Under the pieces are notes generated by a model that saw nothing but the letters and a program-made list of their open reading frames with translations, did not search any database and had not been told where the DNA came from. Source: Pinus tabuliformis (taxonomy: Eukaryota > Streptophyta > Pinopsida > Pinales > Pinaceae). From it: a stretch of DNA of 64,000 bases. Positions 25,300 through 36,705 of this stretch are shown piece by piece. The stretch is from NCBI GenBank assembly GCA_031772625.1, contig CM062814.1, positions 820,268,757 to 820,332,756 on the forward strand, written 5' to 3'. A program made the translations under genes and the position numbers. The first letter of the stretch is position 1, and the number at the start of each line of letters is the position of its first letter.

Positions 25300-26500
25300 G
25301 GATTATCTAAAGGTTGGTGAGATTCAATCTCCTTTTTTAGGGTCCTCGGATTCTTCCTTGCAAACCACAATACCTCCAAAAATGTGACATATTGAGTTAC
25401 CTTCTACCCCAAAATCCTCTACTTTTTTGAAGCCATTCTACAATGTGGAGTCTCATGCTTCTTTTTTCATTCATACTATCCTCCCCCCAAGGCTGTTCCT
25501 TCATTTTTTTCTTACATTATTTCCATAAGTGCCCAACCTCATGGAAAATTTCATAAAGGAAGTGCAACTTATAATAATCTATCTTTTGCAGATATTTCCA
25601 AGAACTCCTTTCAATTTCAAGATCTGCAAGAAGCTCTTCTCACATATCAACCTTCACTCAAATCTTGATGGTCCTCTTATCTTCAATACTCAATTTCTTT
25701 TCCCAAGGCTATGAACCTAACTAGTGAATTCCCTACTTTCTCTAATATTTCCTTAATTCATAGTTTAGTTGGGAGTATTAGTAGTGGTGCCCACCCTTGG
25801 AAAATACATATGGGTTCACTTATGGATTAAATCTCAACCTCTATCACTTTAAGCACAATCCCAATGCCCCCCAAAATTAGTGTTGATTGATAATTTCCCT
25901 CACGTGTTTTGAATTCCTTAATTTAAAAGAGATCCAATCTCGAAGGAGAATATAAAGTTTTGGAGAATACCCTATCATCATTTTCACGTTTTATTCCACT
26001 AGTATCTCAAGCAATTACCCTTCACCTCCTTTCCCATAAAATTCCTAATTACCACTTTCTTCATCAACCCTTTTACTTATTCCATGCCAATACCACCACT
26101 TAAAGGCATTTTTTTGTTCTTATTCCCAAGTGTAATAGTTTTTTGTTTTCAATTCTTATTGTTTGTATATTTTTTCTTTGAATTTTCTTTCCGCACAAAA
26201 AAATTGTCTCTACTGCATATCTCCTAGTCTTCCCCTATTTCTGTGGATATTTTAATAATGCTTGGGACATTAACAGAGGAGACAAAATTCTAGAATAAGG
26301 ATTGTTTGCAACAAGGAAATTGATCCTCGATGTTGCTTCTTTAAAATTCCTTTGCATCTACCTCAAGAGTTCTATAATTTTTGGAGTTAATCTCCTATCT
26401 GAGCTCCTTTAGTGGGACATATGATATAGTTTTTTGACTTAAATGTGCTTTGAAAAAAATATCTATTGTCATCTCTAAAATCTTCACTTCCTTGAAATAG
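25300..26500 (-). pseudogene. LINE ORF1 relic (RNA-binding protein)
   Basis: At about 25760-25560 the minus strand reads as the C-terminal part of the plant L1 ORF1 (DUF4283-like) domain: ILEKVGNSLVRFIALGKEI, then a Val-Lys-Val-Asp segment and WKYLQKIDYYKLHFLYEIF. FHEVGHLWK (about 25550-25524) lies where the family has its CxxCxxxGHxxxxC knuckle; the two leading cysteines are not visible. ORF1 proteins coat LINE RNA in the ribonucleoprotein. Several frameshifts and stops interrupt it. The N-terminal limit is a guess. Confidence 0.55.
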
Positions 26501-27000
26501 AAAGCCTCTACCACTAGATTACCTTGTGTCACATCATGTACCCTTGACATATTAAAGCCCTAGCCTAGGACCAAACTCTTCATCATAGGCTTTAGCACTT
26601 TACCATATTTCCAAAAGTTAGATTCTCTAGAATATAAGATTGAGTTAGGGATATAGGTTCCCCCTCTCCATAGTCAAATGACAAAAGGTATGAATCCATC
26701 AGATTGAGCCTTCTTAGTGTTTAAACTTTAAACCTTCACTTTGGCATGTCTGTGAATCCCTATACTTCACCATCAATTACAAAACTTTTCTTCTTCATCC
26801 ATATTTTGGAAGTTGTTTTAATGGAAATACACTCCAAGGGTAATATTATATGAAATTTTGTATCTTTTGCTTAATTTTGGCCCTTTGAGGGTGTTTATTC
26901 CACCAATATTCACTTGGAATTTGCACCTAATATTATCCTTTTAATATAACAAGACAAATATGAGTGTCACATCTATAGAATAATAGATCCTTTATGTATT

Positions 27001-28009
27001 GTGTATTTTATCTAGATTGGATCCTTATATTGCTTGTCATCCATCTTGATGCATTAAGAGTGGAAAAAGTGGAGGAATCAACTCACAAGACCATTTTTAC
27101 CAGCAAGACCTAGTTTTTAAATAATGAATCCATACAGGTGAGACCTATTTTGGCAAAACGGGGTCCGAAACCTTCCGATAACGTTTTGAAGCATCAAACG
27201 ATGTTTTTTGGGGGTAACAAAGATATTTCCAATGGTGCAAGAAGTGCGTCAATCAGTGTCCATATGGAAAAGCTATGCCACTCAGAAGTTGACCTTCCTG
27301 TTTTAACACCTATAGTTTGGGAGGATGCTGCGTCAGCCCCCATTATTCATGGAAAAGGGGCTAGGTACATGTTTGTTATGTAAAAGGCCTTAGAATAGTC
27401 TATATTGTAACTCTAGTTAAGAGTTGATGTAGTCAAACTTGACCACTAGTAGGCTATCGGGTTGTGTTATAACCGATCCACGAGGAGGAAGAGGCATTCA
27501 TTCTTTCAAGCGAATTTTGTTCTATAGATGAGCAAAGATAGCTAGGAGAGATAGGGAGTAGAGCACACAGAGAGGATCTCTACACTATAGTAGCCCATGG
27601 GCCACATACATTATTTCTTTGTACCTGCAACCATATTTTCTAGACATAGAAAGAGAGCAAAGCGACCTCACCTTCCAACTGGATTTTCTTTCGAAAGAGT
27701 TTCCCAGAGCATACTTTGTGTCTTATGTGTGTGTGAGAGCTTATTTTGTTATTCTCTAATTTTCTGCATAATTTCCATTCACATGCATGCACTAATTATA
27801 TTAAAATCTATAGATCTAGAAATTAAATAAAACTTTAATAGTGTAGAACTTCAGATTTTAATATAATATTGTTAGATCTATTGTGACGAACTGTCCAGTG
27901 GAATGTCCATGGTAGTTTATGGATCAATATTCCTCCCTCAAACTCACTAATGAACCACATCTCCATTAGTATATATATTATTTTGAAAGATGAATCAACA
28001 TAGAATAAA
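27001..28009. other. Unassigned
   Basis: No domain recognised. The 81-codon plus-strand frame at 27138-27383 has no motif. GC content rises locally at 27130-27500 and the text resembles a plant LTR, but no matching second copy or ends are visible in the window. Confidence 0.35.
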
Positions 28010-28819
28010 TTAAGTGAGGGGGGAGAGAGAGATAGTGAAATAAAGGAAAGGGTAGAGAGAGAGAGAGAGAAGGAAAAAAGATGAAGATAGGGAGGGAAAC
28101 AAGAGCTATAGAGGGAAGAGAGAGGGAGAAAACCAATGTGGGGGAGGAGAAGGTCAGAGAGAGAGGGAAGAAGAGAGAGAGAAAGAGAGAGAGGATAGGG
28201 GGATGGAGATAGAGACAAAGAGGGAAGAAGAGATAAAGAGGCATAGAAAAATATGTCTATGGAATTAGAGAAATATATAGTGTGGGGAGAGAAAGAGTGA
28301 GAGGGAAGGAGACATAGAGGGATAAGATAGTGAAGGAGGAGGGATATTGAGATTTGAGCTAGAGGGAGAGAGAGTGGAAGAAGAGAGAGATACAAAGGGG
28401 AGAATAGATAGAGAGGTGGAGATAGGGAATGAGAGAGGAGAGAAGGAAGATGGAGAGAGTGGAGGGAGAAGAGAGAGGAATATTTAGAGATAGGAATAGG
28501 AAGAGAGAGAGAAAGAGAGGAGGTGAGATAGAGATGAGAGAGAGATAGGTAATAAGAGAGAGAGATAGGTGGAGATAGAGAGAGGGAGAGTGGGGCCATG
28601 AGACAAAGTGATAGATAAAAAGATAAGGAGGGATATATAGATAAATCTAGAGGACAAAGAGTGGAGGAAGAGAGAGATATAAAGGGAAGAATGGATAGAG
28701 AGGTGGAGATAGGGAGTAAGAGAGGAGAGAGGGAAGGATGGAGAGAGTGGAGGGAGAAGAGAGAGGAATATCGAGAGAGAGGAGGGGCAATAGAGAGAGA
28801 AAGAGATGAGAGAGAGATG

Positions 28820-28864
<45 letters not shown>

Positions 28865-28976
28865 TAGTGAGGTAAAAAGAGAGAAGGAGAGAGGGATGAA
28901 TATAGAGAGAAAGAGAGAAGAAGAGATAGAGAGACACAAACAATATGTAAATGGAAATAAATAGATAGAGATTTGG

Positions 28977-29016
<40 letters not shown>

Positions 29017-29283
29017 TGGAGATAAAGAGACAGAGAGAAGGAGAGAGGGGGGGGGGGATGAAGTGAGTGGACAAATACATGGGGGGCATAAAGAGGGAAG
29101 AATATATATACAAATAGAAATAATGATAGGTAGAGTGAGAGAGGGAGTGATGCGGGATGGAGGTATAGAGATAGTGAGGGAGTCAGGGAGAGAAGGAGAG
29201 AGGGAGGGGGATAAAGAAATAGAGGGAAGAAGAGATATATAGATATAAATTATGTAAATGAAAATATAGAGATGGATAATAGG

Positions 29284-29320
<37 letters not shown>

Positions 29321-29372
29321 GAGGAAATAGAGAAGGAGGGTAGGGAGATGATAGAGGAGAGAGAGAGGGAGA
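28010..29372 (+). repeat. 1.36-kb GA-rich purine tract with higher-order repeats
   Basis: Almost entirely A and G on the plus strand, with pure (GA)n runs at about 28821-28860, 28981-29011 and 29288-29317 and a G-run near 29049-29058. It is not a simple microsatellite: 28374-28490 and 28662-28778 match closely, offset about 288 bp (shared words GTGGAGATAGGGA and GAGAGAGTGGAGGGAGAAG), and motifs with ATGTAAATGGAAAT recur further right. Long Ser/Leu-rich minus-strand frames (254 and 209 codons) are by-products. Confidence 0.9.
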
Positions 29373-30487
29373 TGTTAGAAAATGTAAAGTGGAAGATTTT
29401 TATACTTATTTTCTTTAACCTTGATATTTTCTTATGAATATTAGTTATCTTATTTATGTTCTTCAGTTAGATCTTATCATCAAACAATATCAAGAAACAA
29501 CAACAACAACAAAAAAGACACAGATATAGGCTCTCATCCAGGGCAAAACCCCTCCAAGGGGAAAACATGTAAACTATTCTCTTCTTAGAATCTGCTACAA
29601 ATGAGATACAAAGACCCAATCCCTAGACCAAGTCCTTTTCCCAATACCATGTTATCCCTTCCTCAAGTCCTTCTTGAATCTACACTAGAGTACTACACAC
29701 TGCAACTCGATCTGCCATCTATAGAACTGCTACTTGACTGACAACTTCAACCTGCAACATCGGCCCTATAGCTCCTGAATAAACCCTAATTTGACCTCCT
29801 TCTGAGACTTTCCAAGAGAAGGACAACTCTTCCTAAGGTAAACGAGGTATAGACATAGTTCCCTTCCTTCCAACTATTAGTTTCTACACTTCGTCCTACT
29901 ACAACTCAGCGTTGCAACTTCGACTTCTTCCTGCAACCCAAAAACCGTATAACTTTACGCGTGTGAGAGAAATAGAGGCCAAAAAAGAGAAATTTCATCC
30001 TTCTTCCTTGCCATTTGCCTTCACTCTCCTTTTACGACTTCCCAACTATAGATCAAACTCTTTCTTGAGATATCAAACTTGTGAGTGAGTGTGTCTCCAA
30101 ATGAAGTCAAACTGCTCTTTATATAGCCTTCTCAAGGGGTCAAATTCCCTCCTTTAGGCTGACTTGAGGATCCCAACACTGACTTGTACTCTTGGATATT
30201 TTAGGACTTTCTATAGTAAAAATAATTCTTTTTACAATTAAAAATTTCCTGAAAGGGTCTTCTAAACATGATATTGACTCCTTTAACTCATGATAATAAA
30301 TCCTATGACCTAACAAGCTCTAGAATCATGAAGAACATGCTTTTACCTAGAATACCATCAATAATGAGCATGAAACCCATGCTTTAATAATAATAAACTT
30401 TCTTTTCTTTTTCTTGTTTGTTACATAGGATACATATGAAATGAGTACAATAATTATGAAGACCAAAACTAGTTACATTTCTCAACA
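29373..30487 (-). mobile_element. LTR of a minus-strand Copia-type element
   Basis: On the minus strand the segment starts TGTTGAGAAATG and ends TTCTAACA (TG to CA, 1115 bp) and is preceded by the purine tract TAAGAGGGAG (30497-30488). A TATA box, GGCTATATAAAGAG, lies at 30128-30115, placing a promoter about 360 bp into the LTR. It is the 3' LTR of the element whose gag lies at 33200-32420. It abuts the GA tract, so the element probably inserted at or in it. No matching 5' LTR was found. Confidence 0.65.
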
Positions 30488-32419
30488 CTCCCTCTTAACT
30501 AGGGAGGCATTCAAAATTATATAACCAGTACAATATCACATTTCAAACTAAAGAGTTCTCAAGAAGAGTTTTATTGATAAGCCATACTATAAGCATCATC
30601 ATTATAACCAACATTGTCCTTGAGGCCTAACTTGGACAAGCTCTTCTTTAATTCAAGAACATTATGCTAGGAGGATTTATGTGTGATACCGCACTACCTC
30701 TCTAAGGTTCATACCCCATCAGTATGTCCATAAGATATGTCCTTTTAGGGATATTCTTATCTTGGATCTCCATACCTGAGTCCTCAAATAATATCGGTCC
30801 TCTTCAACCAATCTTCTCTTGGATTCCTGTCCTATCATTAAGGAGTGTCGGTCCTCAGGACTACTACCTCTCTTGGATTTAAATCCTCAAGGAGTACCAG
30901 TCCCCTTTCCTTTCTTTGATGGTTTATCCTCAAGGAAACCACATATGCTTATCCAATCCTCCATCATTGTCTCTTCATCACTTGAAGAGAAGAATGCACA
31001 TGTGATATCAAATATCACTCCCTCTCAAACCGAGAGGACATACCTATTCTCCTTAATCTTGAGAATAGAACCTTTCTCCTATATAAGGAGACTCCTTTTG
31101 CTCCCTCTCAAAACCAAAGGAGGTTCCATACTTCCTTTCTAATGGAGAATCCAATGCCACAAGTATTTCAACTTGTCTTCATTAGAGTATCGGCTACCAA
31201 TTTTCCATAGCCACATGGCTCCCTCTTTCCTTCACATCTCTTATACTGAGCCTCCTTATTTTCAAGGTATCATGGAACCATCTCCACTCTTCATTCTTGT
31301 GACAGGATCTAGGTCATCTTTCTTGCTCATCACATTCCATATTTGAGATGAAGGCATTGTATTGAGCCTTCCCAATCTTCTATCTGATCGTGACTTCGTT
31401 ATGAAAGTGACCTTCCTTGACCTTCAAGTTATCTTCTTGCACTACTACCTTCCATTATGAACATATTCTAACTTCATAGTTGCTAGGTGCCAAATATTGA
31501 GCTTCCCTCAATACTTTCGTCCATACATTTGACCTTGCCTCCACCATTATCATGTATCCTTGCAACATTCTACTAGGTAGCAAAATAATACGTTAACCAG
31601 ATAACCAAACCAAAATGAAATAGAGTTACCTCACCACAATGACCTTCTCATTCCATCAACATCCTCATCTACCATCTCTAATTGATATTTCCTTGCATCA
31701 GAGTGTCCAAGGATCTAACTTGATTACGAAGTTATAACTTTTCTTTTGGAGATTATTCTATATGTTAATCAATATCAAATACATATTCTAGAGAAAGTCC
31801 TAATCTTTTATACATTCTTAACTAAGGCAAGTTCTATTATTTTCCAACATCATAAATACTTAAGCATATCTTTCTAACCAACTTCATTCCATAAAATTCT
31901 TATACATGAATATTATCCAAAGTTTTATTTACAACATGAATTCCCATGCTTTCATCCAATCATCTAGCTATTCATATATTTTACAAAAAGTTTGTATCCT
32001 AACCTATTTCAATCCTTCATCCCTTTTTAACAACATGTTTCCACATTACATATAATACATACTATTCCTGTCATGATGCTCTTCCCAAGGACTTTCCAAT
32101 ATGAAGGTCCTTCTTGAATCATAAGAAAGATGACAACCTCTAACATGATGTTAGATAATATCTAGGTATTATTATGCAAAATGGTCTACCATTTTATCCT
32201 ATATGATCTCTGCTAAGCGACTTAATCATATGAATTCCAACCATGCTTACTATCATATGCTTCTATCCTATGAATCTTATGAAAAACATATCATCAAAAA
32301 GAAAAACATTCATAAAGAACCTAGAAGTTAGTGAACCTTCTTAAATAATAAAGATCCATCACTTCTTACTTCTTTGCCTTCTTCTCAGGTTCTCCCATGG
32401 ATTTTGCCACATTATCTTC
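30488..32419 (-). pseudogene. Interior of the minus-strand element, no pol recognised
   Basis: This is where protease, integrase and reverse transcriptase of a Copia element should lie, yet none of their motifs is readable. A stretch around 31560-31250 looks coding-like on the minus strand (for example VWTKVLREAQYLAPSNYEV) but matches no family I know. The element may be a gag-bearing, pol-less derivative, or the region may be too decayed to read. Confidence 0.4.
30759..30935. repeat. Tandem repeat, about 57 bp x 3
   Basis: Units start TCTTGGAT at 30759, 30815 and 30872, and share TCCTCAA and CGGTCCTC words. A fourth, weaker unit follows at about 30914. Confidence 0.7.
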
Positions 32420-33200
32420 ACTCTTGTCCTTTTTCTTATTGTTCTATTGATTTGGAAAGTCCCTTTTATAATTTCCAAATTATTGACACTTGAAGCATTG
32501 AACCTTGGATATATCTTTCTTCTTGGACTTGCCAAAATTTCCCTTCTTCATCTTCTTGACTAGGGCTAGAAATTCTTGAGACTGCTCATCAGATATAATG
32601 TCATCGATGACCTTGATCCTTGAATCTTCCATTATGCATTGTTCCCACAACTCATCAAAGGGAGTTGAGTTCTTCTTGGAGTAGAAACTTGTTGCAAAGT
32701 TTCTCCATTCTGGTGGAAATGAATTTAAAACACATAGAATCACCTCAAAATCAATGATTGGTTCCTCGAGTCCTTGCAAATGGTCCTTAGCTAAGAGACT
32801 CTCATGAGGAAGGATGCCATATCCTCATCGTTCGATTTATTCATTGTATATAGTTTGTTTTGTAATGACATATTTTGACCTGTTGTACTTATAGAGTACA
32901 ATTCATTAACTTGTCATACATGGCCTTTGAAGTCTTCAAATTTGCTACAAAAGGAAAAAGATAATCCTTAATTTATTCCACTATGATCCTTTGAGGTATC
33001 ACTTACTTTTTATTTTACCTTGCTAGTTCTCATGTTTTGTCTTTCCCATGTTCAATCATTTCTCTGGTAACATATCCCATTACATCTTTCTCTGTGAGTA
33101 TAAAGTCAATCCTATTCTTCCATGCTATATAGTTTACTACCCCAATGAGCTTGTTGATCTCCTTTAAAAAATAACTTACATGACTTGAAGATTCAACCAT
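32420..33200 (-). pseudogene. Copia-type gag relic
   Basis: MVESSSHVSYFLKEINKL (from 33200) followed by NYIAWKNRIDFILTEKDV fits the N-terminal Copia gag pattern (LNGxNYxxWKxRIxxxL). At 32779-32480 the strand reads ILCVLNSFPPEWRNFATSFY and ends in a lysine-rich segment and CFKCQ, the start of a CCHC zinc knuckle. This is the UBN2-type gag that builds the particle and binds RNA. It lies upstream, on the minus strand, of the LTR at 30487. It is broken in a few places. Confidence 0.75.
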
Positions 33201-33808
33201 TATAAGATAGTACAATACATACTTGAATAGAGTCTCCAACCTTCTTGATGTATTCAATACCTTCAGAAAATTCTTAATAATGCCCTTGAAATATGTTCCC
33301 TAGGATTCTTCCATTAACAACTTCCAAGATTGATGCCTTCCAAGTAGAATTCCTTTTGCGAGATTAACACCCTTCCTGCGAGATTGATGTAGTTTTAATA
33401 TTCTTCAATGTAGAAACCCTAGATTAGAAGGGTATTCTACCAATGAGCCTTTAACTATATCCCATCAAGAGACAATTCTCTTCTTTTAGGCCCTGAGAGC
33501 TTCATATCCCTTTATTATTGGCCATTTTGTCACATCTTGTTAACAATCCTTCAACTGGATCAATCAAAATCCTTTGACGTCCTTTTCATCATACTTGCAT
33601 AAGTCCCTAAGCATGACTCATTCTAATCCCATATTTTCTACCTGAGAACACCTTGTTTCAGTCATTTTAAGGATCAACGCTCTCTGGCCTCCTACTAGAC
33701 AATGTTTACTACCAGTTTGATCCACTGTGGCTTGCATTGATCACCTATAAGTTGCTCCACTGTGGCCTGCGTTGATCACCTACAAGTTTCTCCACTATGC
33801 ACCTGTGT
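33201..33808. other. 5' side of the gag element, with tandem repeat
   Basis: Expected to be leader or 5' LTR of the minus-strand element, but it does not match the LTR at 29373-30487. Tandem units of about 35 bp lie at 33713-33815, with CCACTGTGG at 33722 and 33757 and CCACTATGC at 33792. Confidence 0.45.
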
Positions 33809-34894
33809 TGGTTCTATAAATTAGGGAAAAAGAGAGAGAATATCGAAGCCTCTTCTTCCAGAAGCTTCCAGGATTTGTTTTAACCATTTACCTCAGATAA
33901 AAATCTTGAATCCTATCCTATCCTACCTTGGAGTTTTCATACCTTATCCCTTGAGCTTATCCTCCCACCAAGATTGGATCTCAAGCCCATATTGGTAAAA
34001 GGATAAGAATTCATGAACCACCTCCTTCACCTATATATTTACTGCCATCCATAGGCAAGGGGTATTTTGGAGAGTGATTCTACCCTTTTACTGTTGTTGT
34101 GAGAGTTATCTTTCCATGCATTAGGGTGATTAGAGGTGTACTTTGTGACAAGGAAAGGAGAAGTTAACTTGGAGGAGCTCTTTTACATGATCAACACCTA
34201 TTTTTGGTTGTAACTCACTCCATTTCTATTAATGCAAAGAGTTCTTTGTTTTCCTATATATGATGTTATGGTTTCATATATTTCAATACCATGTTGATCT
34301 ATTGAATAAAGTGATTAGATAATGCTACATAGATTCTGTGGATCATTGGCTTGTGTTATTTGACTATTCAAGTTCTAATAATAGCTATTGTAGGATTCAA
34401 GTCAAAGAAAGAGTGAAGCATAAGACAGATTCCAGGTAGGCTTCATCTTGTTATCTATTTACTTTAAGGAAAACATTAGTTCCTTTGTATTTATGTTTTT
34501 ATAGGTTAGTCCACCTGGCCTAGGGAGGATACTTCTATCCACAGTTGTAGATTCTACATAAAAAAATTGCGACCATACTGGGGAATGGTGTATTCCCTTG
34601 GTTTCTTTTCCCATTGTTCTTGTCTTACCTTTTTTTCGGACCTTTACTGTCTTATCCAGTCAAGAATAGACCTAGGAATACCTTTCATTGAGTCTCAATT
34701 GCAATACTTGTGCCAAACATTTGCATCCCTAGACCAACACACCCTATGGTCCACTAAAAGAGCATTGCACCTCATATGAGCCTTCTCTGTGTCCGCGTTA
34801 CATAGCACTGGTACCTCCTTTGCACTTGCGTTGGTCCCTACTCATGAACAAGTTTATCTTTGCCATTATTTTCTCTCTAATCCAACCTTGATTT
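33809..34894 (+). other. LTR-like or promoter-like patch
   Basis: TGTTGGTTCTATAAATTAGG opens a stretch with a TATA-like CCTATATATTTACTG at 34028-34042 and an AATAAA at about 34305. This order suggests the U3-R part of a plus-strand LTR, perhaps a solo LTR, but I could not fix its right end or a target duplication. No coding region is supported. Confidence 0.3.
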
Positions 34895-35202
34895 TTTTGG
34901 GTTGTGTTATATTCTTTCCACGACTACCCCATGCGCCACGCGCTGCTGGGGTGGCGGTAGCCCCCCTGCATGGGGTTTGGGGCAACACCCTGGGAATTTT
35001 TTTTGGACCCTATATTAGGTGGGAAGACCCACCTATGGTTTTGTGCATGGATTTCACCCATGGTTTTGGGCTCGATGGTTTTCTGTTCATGGTATTTTGT
35101 AGATCGGTCAAGGGAACTACGATTATGTTCTAATCCAGGGTTAATGGATGGGGTTTATGGATAATTCAACATGCATATATATATATATATATATATATAT
35201 AG

Positions 35203-35233
<31 letters not shown>

Positions 35234-35399
35234 AAAATTAAAAGCAATATAATGAAAAATAAATCTGGTATTCCCGGTTTTGGGATCCAGGGCAAAATCT
35301 CTGTGTATATCTGTTTTATGCTTTATTCTCTTGCCATTGTTTATTTTCTATTTTTCAAATTCGTGTGTAGGTAATTTCTGTACAGGTTTAAAACCTACA
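34895..35399 (+). repeat. Copia 5' LTR
   Basis: Matches 46699-46968 plus 48842-49079: shared words include GGTTGTGTTATATT, TTTTTTTGGACCCTATATTAGG and AAAACCTACA. It contains an AT microsatellite at 35176-35230 that the partner LTR lacks. Confidence 0.85.
35176..35230. repeat. (AT)n microsatellite inside the 5' LTR
   Basis: About 27 AT units with one AG interruption near 35211. In the 3' LTR the same place reads only ACATATATGTATTG, so the run grew after the element inserted. Confidence 0.92.
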
Positions 35400-35400
35400 T

Positions 35401-35413
35401 ATGGTATCGTAGT
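35401..35413 (+). other. Primer-binding site, diverged
   Basis: ATGGTATCGTAG just after the LTR end resembles the initiator tRNA-Met site TGGTATCAGAGC. Confidence 0.6.
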
Positions 35414-35521
35414 TTTTTTGGCTTCAAGGGGACGCCTTTGCTGCTGAGGAGTTTTTATCGGGCCTGTGGTAGACCCTGTTCAGTGGGAGATCTGCAAGAT
35501 CGATTCTTGTGGTGAAAGAAG

Positions 35522-36705
35522 ATGGCGATCAGTGGAAAGATAGAGATTGAGAAATTTAATGGTAAGAGTTTTGATTTGTGGAAACTCAAGATGGAGAATC
35601 TGCTGGTGGATAAAGATCAGTGGATCACAGTAGATCTAGGTACTAAACCAACAACAATGTTAGCTGAAGACTAGGTGAAGTTGGGTTGGAAGGAAAGTAG
35701 CACAATATGATTTTGTGTCTCAGATTCAATATTGTTGAATGTATCAGGGGAAGCTTCGTCGAAGGCTTTGTGGGACATGTTAGGGACTTTGTACTAATTT
35801 AAGTCTCTGGTGAATAAACCGTTCCTACGAAAAAAGGTAGATAACCTGAGGATGAAAGATGGAGACTCGGGGACAGAGCATCTGAACGCATTTAATTTTG
35901 TGGTAAGCCATTTATTATCTATTGATATTAAAATTTCGGATGAAGATAAATGCATCAGTTTTTTGTGTTCCCTACCAGATTCATGGGATAGTTTGGTTGT
36001 TGAAATAGGTAGTAATGTAACTACCTTGCAGTTTGATGAAATAGTCTCATCCTTGCTATAGGAGGAGATGAGATGGAAAAATATGGAGGGCCAAAATGGT
36101 GATGCCATGTTTGTATGAGGACGGTCGCAGAATAGAAACAAAAATCAGTCCTCGAGTGGGAGATCTAAATCTAGAGGGAGATCTAAATCTCCAGGAAAAC
36201 CTATAAAGGTGTGCTGGAAATACAGAAAGGAAAGGGATCTGATGATGCTCCTTTTGCAGAGGCAAAAACCACCTCAGATGAAGGTGGGGATGTGTACTTG
36301 GCTTCTTCTTCAACCACACATGTATATCATGAGGCATGGTTGATTGGCTCAGGTGCATCCATTCACTTCACTCCCCATAGAGAGTGGTTCTGCGAGTATG
36401 AGAAATATGATGGTGGTGATGTCTTCTTAGGGGATGATAGGAAGGCTAGAATAGTTGGTCATGAAAAGGTCAAGTTGAATTTACAAGGTGGAAGGATTAT
36501 AACACTTTTCGGTGTTCTGCATATTCCTGCATTGGCCAAAAATCTGATTTCTATAAGAAAGATGGATGATGTAGGTGTAAAAACAATGTTCGATAAAGAT
36601 ACTTGCAAGATGATTCAGGGAGCACTGGTATTGATGCAGGGAATTCAGATTGGAACTTTGTAGAAGCTTCAAGGTAGCACTATTATTGATGGGTGCAACA
36701 GTTCT
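35522..36705 (+). pseudogene. Copia gag and protease relic
   Basis: ATG at 35522 gives MAISGKIEIEKFNGKSFDLW, the usual Copia gag opening. SDEDKCISFLCSLPDSWDSL near 35937-35996 is the conserved UBN2 segment. AWLIGSGASIHF near 36337-36370 lies at the Copia protease site (WxxDSGAS pattern), followed by GVLHIPALAKNLIS, the conserved sequence after protease. Together they make the particle and process the polyprotein. Several breaks are present. Confidence 0.8.

Larger units (their letters stand above)
15909..27000 (-). mobile_element. L1-type LINE, split by a chromovirus
   Basis: Read on the minus strand, ORF1 RNA-binding and zinc-knuckle text (about 25760-25440) is followed by ORF2 endonuclease (from 24809), reverse transcriptase (17570-16970) and the plant-L1 C-terminal region ending YTIKLGY near 15915. 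The chromovirus at 17764-23580 interrupts ORF2 between endonuclease and reverse transcriptase. Without it the LINE is about 5.3 kb. The right (5') limit near 27000 is approximate. It is broken throughout ORF1 and ORF2 and cannot be active. Confidence 0.8.

Noticed and set aside
27138-27383. An 81-codon plus-strand frame
   Set aside because: No recognisable domain or promoter; likely fortuitous in an LTR-like stretch.
27835-29113. Ser/Leu-rich open frames of 254 and 209 codons on the minus strand
   Set aside because: They translate the purine tract; no start context or domain, and similar frames exist in other phases.
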